The translations under genes were made by a program, and so were the position numbers. Shown here piece by piece: positions 1 to 7,085 of a stretch of 23,658 bases of DNA. The stretch spans positions 1 through 23,658 of the forward strand of contig JAPLWU010000079.1 in the NCBI GenBank assembly GCA_026396425.1. Direction: 5' to 3'. The notes beneath the pieces are model-generated. The model saw only the letters and a program-made list of their open reading frames with translations, was not told where the DNA came from and searched no databases. The stretch's first letter is position 1. Each line of letters starts with the position of its first letter. This stretch comes from Microcaldota archaeon. Lineage in GTDB: Archaea > Micrarchaeota > Micrarchaeia > Burarchaeales > JAKAKT01.

Positions 1-1783
1 AACTGCCAGAACCGCCGGCCCCGCTGCCTGAGCCCGTTCCACCCTGCCCGTAAAGCGAGGCGCCCGCATCCTGCATCACGCGCTTGAGGGTTTCTGTTTT
101 CGCCCTAACTTCAACGAGGTCCTTTTTCTCGAGGGCGGACTTCAGGGCGTTGGCTGCCTCGCGAATTCGGGATTTTTGGTCGTCGCTGAGTTTGTCCGCG
201 AGGTCGGAAAGCAATTTTTCGCTGGCGTAAACCATGGATTCCGCACCGTTGAATGCTTCCGCCCTCTCGCGCTCCTCCTTGTCCTTGTCCGAGAAGGCCT
301 CCGCGTCCCTTATCTTCGAGTCAATGTCGTCCTTCGAGAGCTTGTGAGGCGCGGTGATGATTACTCTCTGCTCCTTCGCCGTAGCTTTGTCCTTCGCGGA
401 TACGCTGATGATTCCGTTGGCATCGATGTCGAAGGTCACCTCGACCTGCGGGATGCCCCTCTGGGCCGGGGGAATGCCAACGAGGTTGAACCTCCCCAGC
501 TCGATATTGTCCTTTGACATGGCGCGCTCGCCCTGCAGCACGTGTATTTCGACCGTAGTCTGCGAGTCCGCGGCAGTTGTAAAAATCTGGCTCTTTCTGG
601 TCGGGATGGTCGTGTTCCGGTCAATCAGCTTGGTGAAAACCCCGCCGAGAGTTTCGATTCCAAGCGAAAGAGGCGTGACGTCAAGCAGAAGGATGTCCTT
701 CACCTCGCCCGCGAGAACTCCTCCCTGTATCGCGGCGCCGAAAGCGACGCATTCCATGGGGTCGACTCCCCTCTCCACTTTTTTGCCAAAAGTCTCCTCC
801 ACGAATTTCTGCACGATTGGCATGCGCGTCGGCCCGCCCACCATTATGATTTTCCCTATGTCCGCCGGCGTGAGTTTCGAATCCGAGAGCGCCCTTTCGA
901 CCGAGAGCTTGCACTTCCTCACAATCTGGCCCACGAGCTCCTCGAGCTTTGCCCGTGAGAGGTTGTACGAGAAGTGCGCGGGCTTGTTGTCCTTCGAGGC
1001 GAGGAAGGGCAGATTTATCTCGCTGTTGAGCGTCGTCGAGAGCTCTATTTTTGCCTTTTCCGCCGCCTCGCGCAGCCTCTGCATTGCGGTCCTGTCGCCC
1101 GTTACGTCTATTCCCGATTCTGACTTGAACTGCTGGACCAAAAATTTCACAATTACCTCGTCCATGTCGGTCCCGCCAAGCTGCGTGTCTCCGCTCGTGC
1201 TCTTGACCTCGAAAACGCCTCCCCCGAACTCCATTATCGTAACGTCGAGGGTTCCGCCCCCGAAATCAAACACGAGAATCTTGTGCTCCTTGTCGGCCTT
1301 GTCGAGCCCGTATGCAAGAGCTGCTGCGGTGGGCTCGTTTATTATCCTCACAACTTCGAGCCCCGCGATTGAACCCGCATCCTTCGTTGCCTGCCTCTGG
1401 TTGTCGTTGAAGTAGGCCGGAACCGTGATTACGGCCTTCTGGATTTTCTCGCCGAGGAAAGTTTCCGCGTCGGTTTTTATCTTCTGCAAAATGTAGGCTG
1501 AAATCTCCTGCGGGGCGTATTCCTTCCCGAAAACCTTGTATTTGTAGTCGGTTCCCATCTTCCTCTTGGCCGCCGTTATCGTCCCCTCCGGGTTCGTGAC
1601 CGCCTGCCTCCTGGCCGGCTCGCCGACGAGCCTGCTCCCGTCTTTCGTGAAAGCCACCACCGACGGGAATGCCTTTCCCGCAACAGTCGCGCCTTCTGCG
1701 CTCGGTATCAATACCGGCCTTCCCGCTTCTAAGACTGCTGCTGCCGAATTCGAAGTTCCAAGGTCAATTCCTATTATTTTCAT
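1..1783 (-). CDS. dnaK: Molecular chaperone DnaK (Hsp70), C-terminus cut by window edge
   Basis: ATP-driven chaperone that binds exposed hydrophobic segments, working with GrpE and DnaJ in the cytoplasm. About 594 codons are visible. The N-terminus begins MKIIGIDLGTSNSA (phosphate-binding loop). The ATPase domain continues with the phosphate-2 motif DFGGGTLDVT, the adenosine motif GGPTRMP, then the linker DILLLDVTPLSLGIETLGG, the substrate-binding beta domain and the helical lid. The visible end enters a Gly/Ser-rich tail (GQGGTGSGSGAGG), so only a short C-terminal stretch is missing. The ATG at 1783 is preceded by GAAGGTGATTTGG, a clear Shine-Dalgarno site. It lies third in a minus-strand cluster after a winged-helix gene and grpE, so heat-shock co-regulation is likely. 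The long plus-strand open frames across it are shadows. Confidence 0.97.
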   Translation of the reverse strand, partial: MKIIGIDLGTSNSAAAVLEAGRPVLIPSAEGATVAGKAFPSVVAFTKDGSRLVGEPARRQAVTNPEGTITAAKRKMGTDYKYKVFGKEYAPQEISAYILQKIKTDAETFLGEKIQKAVITVPAYFNDNQRQATKDAGSIAGLEVVRIINEPTAAALAYGLDKADKEHKILVFDFGGGTLDVTIMEFGGGVFEVKSTSGDTQLGGTDMDEVIVKFLVQQFKSESGIDVTGDRTAMQRLREAAEKAKIELSTTLNSEINLPFLASKDNKPAHFSYNLSRAKLEELVGQIVRKCKLSVERALSDSKLTPADIGKIIMVGGPTRMPIVQKFVEETFGKKVERGVDPMECVAFGAAIQGGVLAGEVKDILLLDVTPLSLGIETLGGVFTKLIDRNTTIPTRKSQIFTTAADSQTTVEIHVLQGERAMSKDNIELGRFNLVGIPPAQRGIPQVEVTFDIDANGIISVSAKDKATAKEQRVIITAPHKLSKDDIDSKIRDAEAFSDKDKEERERAEAFNGAESMVYASEKLLSDLADKLSDDQKSRIREAANALKSALEKKDLVEVRAKTETLKRVMQDAGASLYGQGGTGSGSGAGGSGS

Positions 1784-1956
1784 CCAAATCACCTTCATCA
1801 AACATTAATTTTCAAATTTCAATTCGCTCCATTCATTTTCATTCTGTGTTTTTCAGTCTCGTTTCGTTCGCCTTCCAATCTCGCTTCATTCTCTTTCGTT
1901 TTTTGTTTTTTCGTCTCGCGTCATCCGCCTTCTTTTCCATTTTTTTCATTCCATTT
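1784..1956 (-). other. Purine-rich spacer between grpE and dnaK
   Basis: This 173-nt stretch is almost all purine on the minus strand, with repeated GAATGAAA-type words. The asymmetry continues into the Lys/Glu-rich 3' end of grpE. A basic open frame across it (MRMFASRKKTRKKK...) has no protein-like order and I do not call it. Just after the grpE stop, the grpE frame spells NEKNGKEGG-stop (1921-1950), resembling the grpE tail DEKTGNN-stop. The last bases hold the dnaK ribosome binding site. Confidence 0.6.
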
Positions 1957-2526
1957 TCAATTATTTCCCGTTTTTTCATCGGGTTGTTTTTTCGGCTCTT
2001 CTTCTCCCTTCGTTTCTTTTTTCTCGTCTTTTTTCGAGACGCAAACATCCGCATGCCTCAGCACGCGGCCATTGCAGACATAACCCTTCCTTATTTCTTC
2101 GAGTATTGCGCCGTCATTTTCGCCTTCTTTCATTTCAGTTGCATTGTGCATTTCCGGGTCGAACTTTTTCCCAACACACTCGATGCACTCAACTCCATGC
2201 GAGCGGAGAAACGAAACCATTTTTTTGTGGACCAGTTCGATTCCCGTCTCGTCATCAGGGTGCTTGAGCGCGAGCTCGAATTCATCAATGATTGGGAGAA
2301 GCTCGCACAGCAATTGCTCTTTCGAGCGTTGCTTCGTTTCGGCCGTCTCCTTCTGGACTCTTTTCTTGTAGTTCTCGAACTCGGCCTGCAAACGCTTGAG
2401 ATGGTCGGTCAATTCCTGCACGCCATCGCTCGTGTTAGCTGGTGCTTCGTCCGTTTTCTCCGGCCCATTCTCTTTCTTCTCTTCGTCTCCCACCTTACCA
2501 TCCCGATTATCTGTTCGTGTTGCCAT
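1957..2526 (-). CDS. grpE: Nucleotide exchange factor GrpE
   Basis: Releases ADP from DnaK and resets its chaperone cycle. The 189-residue protein has an acidic, disordered N-terminus (1-35), a long coiled coil (about 36-75, LKRLQAEFENYKKRVQKE) and the family core LLPIIDEFELAL. A beta-domain stretch follows, with FDPEMHNATEM (the usual F.P..H.A) and the closing pattern I.EE.RKGY..NGRVLRHADV. After residue 165 comes a Lys/Glu/Pro low-complexity tail that is longer than usual. The start at 2526 is preceded by AAGGAAATCG. The gene overlaps the last 20 nt of the upstream winged-helix gene, so the two are translationally coupled. dnaK follows after the purine-rich spacer. Confidence 0.95.
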   Translation of the reverse strand: MATRTDNRDGKVGDEEKKENGPEKTDEAPANTSDGVQELTDHLKRLQAEFENYKKRVQKETAETKQRSKEQLLCELLPIIDEFELALKHPDDETGIELVHKKMVSFLRSHGVECIECVGKKFDPEMHNATEMKEGENDGAILEEIRKGYVCNGRVLRHADVCVSKKDEKKETKGEEEPKKQPDEKTGNN

Positions 2527-2899
2527 CGATTTCCTTGGCGAGCCTGCGGATGTCGCCCATCATGCGGAGCATGTCCGTCTGCATCTCCTTTACCATCTCC
2601 TCCATGCGCGCATGGCGCAGGTAGTAGCGGTGCTGCTCCTTCATGACTATGCCCGCCTGCTCGAGCCTCCCAAGGTGGTGGATGACTGTAACGCGCTTGA
2701 CTCCTGAGAACAGTGAGAGCTCCGATGCGCCGATGCCCCTCTCCTCGTTGCATTTCGCGATTAGGGCGCGGAAAACCTGCGTGACTGTCCTGTCCGTATC
2801 CCTGCCGGCCACTATGCCGACCGACTCGCAGAGCCGCTCAATCCCGTCCCCCCGTTTCGGGAGTATCGTGACTACAATTCGCCTGTTCAGAGTTACCAC
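2507..2899 (-). CDS. Winged-helix transcriptional regulator at head of grpE-dnaK operon
   Basis: A 130-residue DNA-binding protein. Residues about 28-90 look like an ArsR-type winged helix: TVTQVFRALIAKCNEERG, then ASELSLFSGVKRVTVIHHLGRLEQAG as the recognition helices, then VMKEQHRYYLRHA as the wing. A C-terminal amphipathic helix (MEEMVKEMQTDMLRMMGDIRR) could dimerise. The open frame extends upstream without an ATG. I chose the GTG at 2899 because a TATA box (TTTAAATA at 2934-2941) lies about 38 nt upstream, leaving almost no leader, and the sequence further upstream is not protein-like. Position and the 20-nt overlap with grpE suggest it autoregulates a heat-shock operon. ArsR-like regulators with that role are known in archaea; this assignment is inference. 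Confidence 0.8.
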   Translation of the reverse strand: MVTLNRRIVVTILPKRGDGIERLCESVGIVAGRDTDRTVTQVFRALIAKCNEERGIGASELSLFSGVKRVTVIHHLGRLEQAGIVMKEQHRYYLRHARMEEMVKEMQTDMLRMMGDIRRLAKEIDGNTNR

Positions 2900-2933
2900 C
2901 CACGTCGTTATATGTAGTATATGGAAACAAAGG

Positions 2934-2941
2934 TATTTAAA
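2934..2941 (-). promoter_or_regulatory. TATA box of the regulator-grpE-dnaK operon
   Basis: Reads TTTAAATA on the minus strand, followed by CC. It lies about 38 nt upstream of the GTG start at 2899, predicting transcription starting near 2910. Between box and start is an AT-rich, partly symmetric stretch (ATATACTACATATA, 2910-2924) where the regulator could bind. Confidence 0.6.
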
Positions 2942-2966
2942 TGTTAATATGATGTTGACAGGCGCG

Positions 2967-2974
2967 TTTAAATA
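2967..2974 (+). promoter_or_regulatory. TATA box facing the orphan gene
   Basis: TTTAAATA on the plus strand, the same octamer as the opposing box 33 bp away, with predicted initiation near 2993-2998. The region from there to 3159 is transcribed if this promoter is active. I found no convincing protein or known RNA in it. It either is an unusual 5' leader or encodes an Arg-rich extension from a TTG at 2992. Confidence 0.45.
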
Positions 2975-3159
2975 CCGGAAAATGCATAATATTGGGTGTT
3001 CGATTACGATTGGACTTCGGGGGGATTGCGGTGCAAGTGCAAAAACCAGCAAGACGTGACTTGGGCTATGGGCCGGCGGGGAGAGAGAGGCCACATTCCG
3101 CGCGAATGATTGAGGAGGGCAGTGGTAGACGCGAGAAAGGTGCAACTGACCGCACACGC

Positions 3160-3555
3160 ATGGATACATGGCAAGACTTTTTTTTCATGTATTTCAAAAC
3201 TGAAAAAGGGCCTGAATTACAGCTTAGAAGCGGTGTTAAGAAAAGAGAGGATATAGACCGCGCAAAAAGACTTATCAAACTTTTTAATAGTATCGCGGGA
3301 GATTCAAAACTACGGAAGGCTGGAGTCGCTACCGAGCGAAGGGACTACCCGGAAGATGGCAAAACAGTAGCGATTATAACGTGCAAAGACGCCGACATGC
3401 AACAGTTTCTGAGCGGTATGTTCGGGATGGTCTATTCGGGAAAACTAACGGCCGAACACGCCTTCAGGAATATTAAAAACATCGTGGATGACGTGAAGTT
3501 GATTGAGGCGCTCACAATCGCCAAGAACACCCCCGTAGGCTTGGGGCCCCTTTAA
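3160..3555 (+). CDS. Hypothetical protein (131 aa)
   Basis: I do not recognise this protein. From the ATG at 3160 it begins MDTWQDFFFMYFKTEKGPEL and is a mixed alpha/beta sequence with a basic helix (KKREDIDRAKRLIKLFNSI), a strand TVAIITCKDA, and a helical C-terminal half (FRNIKNIVDDVKLIEALTIA). It has no signal peptide or membrane segment. The frame is open back to a TTG at 2992, but the extra 56 residues are Arg-rich and not protein-like. No good Shine-Dalgarno site precedes 3160. The gene is more AT-rich than its neighbours and stands alone between two minus-strand units, which could mean lateral acquisition. It ends just before a strong T-tract. Existence as a gene is likely; the start is uncertain. 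Confidence 0.6.
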   Translation: MDTWQDFFFMYFKTEKGPELQLRSGVKKREDIDRAKRLIKLFNSIAGDSKLRKAGVATERRDYPEDGKTVAIITCKDADMQQFLSGMFGMVYSGKLTAEHAFRNIKNIVDDVKLIEALTIAKNTPVGLGPL

Positions 3556-3597
3556 CTTTTTTTCTCTATTTCTTTTTCTCCTGTTTATTTTTCACTA
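3545..3597 (+). terminator. T-rich terminator after the orphan gene
   Basis: GGGGCCCC at the 3' end of the gene is followed by runs of T (CTTTTTTTCTC, then TTTCTTTTTCTCC and TTTATTTTTC). Archaeal polymerase terminates on T-tracts of this kind. It separates this gene from the converging ATPase gene. Confidence 0.6.
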
Positions 3598-3605
3598 TTC
3601 GAGAA

Positions 3606-4922
3606 TCAGGCTTCCATTCCCAATCTTGCGAGAGCGTTCTTGGGGTTGTCGTAGTACATGGAGCAGAAGTCGGAAACCTGGGTTATCGTGTGGATGTTGC
3701 TCCTGTCGAGGCTCTTGAGAATCTTGGCCCTGCTCGCAATCTCTTCCATGACCACGGTCGGCTGGATGCCGGCGGCCTCTGCCAGCCGGTCCCTGTAAAC
3801 GACGCTCGGATGCAAATCCCTGAGCTTGCCGGTCTTGAAATCAAACGTGGAGAGGTCCGAGAGCAGCACTTTCTTCTCGACTCCGCCGGTCTCGCTGACC
3901 TGCGAAATCACCCTGCGTATCTTCCCCTCGAAGTTTATCTGCTTCATGACTATGAAGGCGTCAATCATGGGGATGATGTCGGTCGGCACGTTCATGGGCA
4001 TGTTCTCGAGGCGCATGACGATTTCCCTGGTGGTCGAGGCGTGGATCGTGCACATGCAGATTTTCCCGATGTTCATCGCGGTCATGAGGTCGATGGCCTC
4101 CTCGCCCCTCACCTCGCCGATTATGATGCGGTCCGGCCTCATCCTCAGGGTATTCCGCACGAGGTCGCGGAGAGTCATGTCCTCGGTGCACTCGAGCCTG
4201 GCGCAGTTCTCCTTGTTGATCGTGTTGAGCTCCATCGTATCCTCGATGACAACGAGGCGCTCCTGGGTCGGGAAGAACGAGAACATCGCATTGAGCATGG
4301 TGGTTTTGCCGGCGCTGGGCATTCCCCCTATCATGAGGTTGGCCGGCTTTATCATCAGCCCGTCGCTGTAGAGCCAGAGCTGCGCGGCAAGCTCGTAGGT
4401 CATCGTCCCGTAGCGGATGAGGTCTATTATCGAGAGGGGAGTCTGCCTGAACTTCCTGATTGTTATCTGCGGCCCGAGGGGCGAGTGGACGACGTTGGCG
4501 CGCTCGGTCGTAATGAGGTGCAGGTCGTTGATTGGCTTGTATTCCGTCTTGCCGGAAAAGGCCAGCAATTTTCTCACGAAGAGGTCGAGCTGCTCGAGAG
4601 TCTCGAATTTCTTCTTGGTCTTCAGCATCCCCTTGCTCTGGTGGAATATGTATACCGGGTTTAGGGCGCTTATCATTATGTCCTCGATTCCCGGGTCCTT
4701 CATCTCCTCGTCTATTGGCTCGTAGGAGAGTATGTCCGCGAGGAAGCGCTTCTTCTCTTCGGCGGGCATCGCCGCCTTGGCATCGGTGAGAATCCTGAGG
4801 ATTATCTCCTCCCTGTCCTCCTGCGACTGGCCGTAGTAGAGCTGGCCGGCCAGCTTTTCAAAGACGTACTGCTGGAGGGATGCGCGCTCCTTTTCCTTGG
4901 CATCAAAGGGCCTGGAAGCCAT
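3606..4922 (-). CDS. Type II/IV secretion system ATPase (GspE/VirB11/TadA-like)
   Basis: Hexameric motor ATPase of the family that powers archaeal type IV pili, archaella and secretion. The 438-residue protein has an N-terminal domain (1-180) with a strand-rich segment DIMISALNPVYIFHQ and HSPLGPQITIRKF. The RecA-like motor follows: Walker A GGMPSAGKTT (about 199-208), Asp box VVIEDTMEL, Walker B RIIIGEVRGEEA, and His box CMCTIHASTTREI. It lacks an upstream membrane platform (TadB/C) or prepilin gene here, so it is an orphan in this window. The start is taken at 4922 (MASRPFD) or 4928, since a TATA element at 4945-4952 would initiate there and make the mRNA leaderless. The longer frame to 4988 runs through the promoter. 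Confidence 0.9.
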   Translation of the reverse strand: MASRPFDAKEKERASLQQYVFEKLAGQLYYGQSQEDREEIILRILTDAKAAMPAEEKKRFLADILSYEPIDEEMKDPGIEDIMISALNPVYIFHQSKGMLKTKKKFETLEQLDLFVRKLLAFSGKTEYKPINDLHLITTERANVVHSPLGPQITIRKFRQTPLSIIDLIRYGTMTYELAAQLWLYSDGLMIKPANLMIGGMPSAGKTTMLNAMFSFFPTQERLVVIEDTMELNTINKENCARLECTEDMTLRDLVRNTLRMRPDRIIIGEVRGEEAIDLMTAMNIGKICMCTIHASTTREIVMRLENMPMNVPTDIIPMIDAFIVMKQINFEGKIRRVISQVSETGGVEKKVLLSDLSTFDFKTGKLRDLHPSVVYRDRLAEAAGIQPTVVMEEIASRAKILKSLDRSNIHTITQVSDFCSMYYDNPKNALARLGMEA

Positions 4923-4944
4923 AAGCATCCATGATGCGGTTAGG

Positions 4945-4952
4945 TTTATATA
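4945..4952. promoter_or_regulatory. Shared bidirectional TATA element, ATPase and pcna
   Basis: TTTATATA on the plus strand reads TATATAAA on the minus strand. On the minus strand it lies about 25 nt from the ATPase ATG (leaderless). On the plus strand it predicts initiation near 4973-4977, giving pcna a leader of about 35 nt with a Shine-Dalgarno site. A second weaker plus-strand candidate is TGTATAGG near 4967. Confidence 0.6.
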
Positions 4953-4994
4953 GATTGTAGTAGGAGTGTATAGGGGAGGAAACTGCAAGCATTC

Positions 4995-5001
4995 GAGGTG
5001 A
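4995..5001 (+). promoter_or_regulatory. Ribosome binding site of pcna
   Basis: GAGGTGA, seven bases before the ATG at 5009. It fixes the pcna start. The contrast with the leaderless ATPase start on the other side of the same promoter is notable. Confidence 0.75.
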
Positions 5002-5008
5002 ACGAATT

Positions 5009-5758
5009 ATGTTCAACATACAAATTGACGATGCCCGCACGTGGAAGAGTTGCGTCGACGCAATAGTCAACCTGATAGAGGAGGGCACGCTCGAGATAAG
5101 CGAGGACGGTGTTTCACTGAGGGCAATGGACCCGTCCCAGATTGCAATGGTGGGCTTCAGGATGCCAAAGTCCGCGTTCTCCGAGTATAAGGTGGAGTCC
5201 GCAACGAAGCTGGGGCTCAATTTCGAAAACCTCTCCAAAATCCTCGCGAGGACCAGAGGCAAGGAGAAGCTGGAGATGAGCCTCGATGAGAACAAACTCG
5301 TGCTGAATTTCACTTCCGAGGCCGGGAGCAGGAATTTCAAGGTTCCGCTCGTGGAGATGCCGCCGGGCACGCACAAGGAGCTCAAGATAGAGCACGATGC
5401 CGAGATTGTGATGAGGGGCGGCAACTTCAAGGAGATTCTGAGGGATGCGGTGCTGATTTCGTCCCACATAAGCCTGAAGGCCGAGCCAGGGGCGCTCGTT
5501 GTCGAGGCGCATGGCGATTCCACTGATTTCGTCGTCCACGAGGAGGCGAAGGGCGGCGGGGGTATTGACAAAATAGACGCAAAGGCCGAGGCCAAAGCCA
5601 CTTTCCCGCTGCAATACCTCGACGACATTTCCAAGGCATGCCCGGATGACGAGAGAATGACAATAAAGCTCAAGACGAACAAGCCCCTCAAGGTTGAATA
5701 CAAGATTGGGGAGGCGGAATTGTCGTATTTCCTTGCGCCAAGAATCGAAACCGAGTAG
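5009..5758 (+). CDS. pcn: DNA polymerase sliding clamp PCNA
   Basis: Forms the ring that tethers polymerase, ligase, FEN1 and other partners to DNA. The 249-residue length is typical of archaeal PCNA. Visible landmarks are the N-terminal domain (IVNLIEEGTLEISEDGVSLRAMDPSQIAMV, the classic ..R.MDPS.....), the interdomain connector PPGTHKELKIE, the second domain with FKEILRDAVLISSHISL, the segment ATFPLQYLDDISKA, and the C-terminal strand KVEYKIGEAELSYFLAPRIE. The start at 5009 has a GAGGTGA site. The stop is TAG at 5756-5758, and the 45 nt following it is a tandem copy of the last 15 codons. It diverges from the ATPase gene and converges on a hypothetical gene. Confidence 0.98.
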   Translation: MFNIQIDDARTWKSCVDAIVNLIEEGTLEISEDGVSLRAMDPSQIAMVGFRMPKSAFSEYKVESATKLGLNFENLSKILARTRGKEKLEMSLDENKLVLNFTSEAGSRNFKVPLVEMPPGTHKELKIEHDAEIVMRGGNFKEILRDAVLISSHISLKAEPGALVVEAHGDSTDFVVHEEAKGGGGIDKIDAKAEAKATFPLQYLDDISKACPDDERMTIKLKTNKPLKVEYKIGEAELSYFLAPRIETE

Positions 5759-5803
5759 GTGGAACTCTCGCATTTCCTCGCTTAGCGAATTGATACGGAG
5801 TAA
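5714..5803 (+). repeat. Tandem 45-nt duplication of the pcna 3' end
   Basis: Two adjacent 45-nt units, 5714-5758 and 5759-5803. The first codes AELSYFLAPRIETE plus TAG. The second, in the same frame, reads VELSHFLA-TAG-RIDTE plus TAA. They share 31 of 45 bases. Of the 14 differences, 8 are at third codon positions, 4 at first and 2 at second, so the encoded peptide is kept better than the DNA. Confidence 0.9.
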
Positions 5804-5804
5804 G

Positions 5805-6227
5805 TCAGGCGCCCGTTGTTCTATTTATTTTGTAAATAAGCTCGCACAGGTAGTGGAGGGGCGCCTCTTTGTTTTTTATTGCCTTTTCTAGAAGGCGAAT
5901 GGTCTCTTCCGGATATTGACGCCCGATTTTTAGGATTATTGCGAGGGCAGTGCAGGGCTGCTTGAGCCCGGTATCGCGAAAGTTCAGACCGCCTATCAGA
6001 TTCCTGACGCATGACGGATGTTTTTTTAGTTCCTCTATTTGGCGCAGATTCTCCTGGTTTTCAAAAAAGTTCTTTCCCTGCGCCTCTATTTCCTGAAGGA
6101 CTTGCCTGGAGAGCGATTCGGCAATGTCGTCATGGATTGGCTGCGCTCTCGAGAAAAAGCGAATTACTCCCGTCGGCGCATGCATTGTGCGCGGGCTGAT
6201 TAGTTTCCAAGATAGGCGTTGTCTCAT
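5805..6227 (-). CDS. Hypothetical helical protein (140 aa)
   Basis: I do not recognise a family. The protein is mostly helical and soluble. It begins MRQRLSWKLISPRTMHAP, has a helix SLSRQVLQEIEAQGKNFFENQENLRQIEELKKHP, and a second half with LKQPCTALAIILKIGRQYPEETIRLLEKAIKNKEAPLHYLCELIYKI. That second half resembles HEAT-like helical repeats in spacing, a weak impression only. The ATG at 6227 follows a run of G (AAGGGGGAGC), and a TATA sequence shared with the divergent TrmB-type gene lies about 36 nt upstream. A 23-bp inverted repeat sits beyond it, so the regulator may control both genes. It ends two bases past the pcna tail copy. Confidence 0.7.
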   Translation of the reverse strand: MRQRLSWKLISPRTMHAPTGVIRFFSRAQPIHDDIAESLSRQVLQEIEAQGKNFFENQENLRQIEELKKHPSCVRNLIGGLNFRDTGLKQPCTALAIILKIGRQYPEETIRLLEKAIKNKEAPLHYLCELIYKINRTTGA

Positions 6228-6262
6228 GCTCCCCCTTCACGCGATAAAAGCGCAAATGACAG

Positions 6263-6272
6263 ATATAAATAT
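6263..6272. promoter_or_regulatory. Shared TATA element between the 140-aa gene and TrmB-like gene
   Basis: ATATAAATAT is nearly self-complementary. On the plus strand it predicts initiation near 6290-6294, about 14 nt before the regulator's ATG. On the minus strand it predicts initiation near 6240, about 13 nt before the ATG at 6227. Confidence 0.6.
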
Positions 6273-6273
6273 T

Positions 6274-6296
6274 TGTTGTAGTATCATATTACAACA
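6274..6296. promoter_or_regulatory. 23-bp inverted repeat, probable operator
   Basis: Left arm TGTTGTAGTA (6274-6283), spacer TCA, right arm TATTACAACA (6287-6296). Nine of ten positions pair. It starts just downstream of the TATA box and covers the predicted transcription start of the TrmB-like gene, where a bound repressor would block initiation. Autoregulation by the adjacent regulator is the simplest reading. Confidence 0.7.
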
Positions 6297-6305
6297 CTTG
6301 ATTGC

Positions 6306-7085
6306 ATGAATTTCAGCGAATTTGCAGCAAGGCTTGGCCTTACTGAGAAGCAACGGCAGATATACGAATGCCTTTTTTCCCTCGGTTCAGCGTCTGCGGC
6401 GGACATAGCCCAAAGGACCGGGATGAACAGGACGCTGATTTATGACCATCTGAACATCCTCGTAGAAAAGGGCCTCATATCATTCAGCACGGTAAACAAC
6501 AAACGCTCCTTTACCGCTTTGGAGCCTAAAACTCTCGTTAGAAATCTTGAGGACGAGATTGGGGAGCTCGAGAACAAGAGGAAGCGAGAGCTCGAGCAGT
6601 TAAGGCGCTCATTGCCGGAGCTGGAAAGCTATTTCAATACGAAGGACAGGGCGGCGGTAGGCATACTGCTCGGACAGAAAGGAGTCCGCAACCTATTCGG
6701 GGACATTGTCTCAAGTTTGAAAAGAGGGGAGGAGGATGCTGTTTTCATTGCAAATTACGAGGGACGGGAACTTCTTGGCTCGGCAATACTCAACTACTAC
6801 GCGCAGTGCAGAAAAAAGGGGATAAAGATAAGGGTTATTTTCGATTCAAGGCCAAAAACCTTAAGAATAGGAAAGGAAACCGCGAAATTTTCAAATGTAA
6901 GAGTCAGGTTTCTGCCAGCCCAGTATTCGACACTGACGACATTTCACGTATACGGGGGTAAGGCGTCCATGCTGCTTTTTTCTGAAGGCGAGGTGTTTGG
7001 CCTGCTTATAGAAAACAAAAAAGTCGCAGCTGGGATGAAAAAACAATTCGAAGCTCTGTGGAGCATGTCACATACCCACGCCTAA
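6306..7085 (+). CDS. TrmB-family transcriptional regulator
   Basis: The 259-residue protein has the TrmB winged helix at about 8-70 (LTEKQRQIYECLFSLGSASAADIAQRTGMNRTLIYDHLNILVEKGLI, with recognition helix NRTLIYDHLNIL). A coiled coil follows (about 75-108, NLEDEIGELENKRKRELEQLRR), then an alpha/beta effector domain (about 115-259, GILLGQKGVRNLFGDIV through YYAQCRKKGIKIRVIFDSRP). It is shorter than sugar-sensing TrmB (near 340 residues) and seems to lack the C-terminal sugar-binding extension, so the ligand is unknown. The ATG at 6306 has no Shine-Dalgarno site, in keeping with a very short leader. Its last four codons lie in one arm of a 14-bp inverted repeat that bounds the hairpin cluster downstream. 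Lipoprotein genes follow in the same direction. Confidence 0.9.
   Translation: MNFSEFAARLGLTEKQRQIYECLFSLGSASAADIAQRTGMNRTLIYDHLNILVEKGLISFSTVNNKRSFTALEPKTLVRNLEDEIGELENKRKRELEQLRRSLPELESYFNTKDRAAVGILLGQKGVRNLFGDIVSSLKRGEEDAVFIANYEGRELLGSAILNYYAQCRKKGIKIRVIFDSRPKTLRIGKETAKFSNVRVRFLPAQYSTLTTFHVYGGKASMLLFSEGEVFGLLIENKKVAAGMKKQFEALWSMSHTHA

Noticed and set aside
354..1415. Long plus-strand open frame (353 codons) opposite dnaK
   Set aside because: It is antisense to strongly conserved dnaK codons; its protein is Ser/Pro-rich with no domain order, as expected from GC-biased codons read backwards.
1839..2054. Small basic protein between grpE and dnaK
   Set aside because: Composition (mostly K, R, E, N) follows from a purine-rich strand, there is no ribosome site, and it overlaps the end of grpE.
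3690..4664. Long plus-strand open frame opposite the secretion ATPase
   Set aside because: The minus-strand frame holds Walker A/B and other motifs; the antisense product is His/Arg-rich noise.
5756..5803. TAG as a sense codon (pyrrolysine or recoding) in this organism
   Set aside because: TAG ends several other genes here (rps27e, the primase-linked membrane protein, purC, the PHP gene) with no conserved protein beyond, so general recoding is unlikely; local read-through at pcna remains only a possibility.
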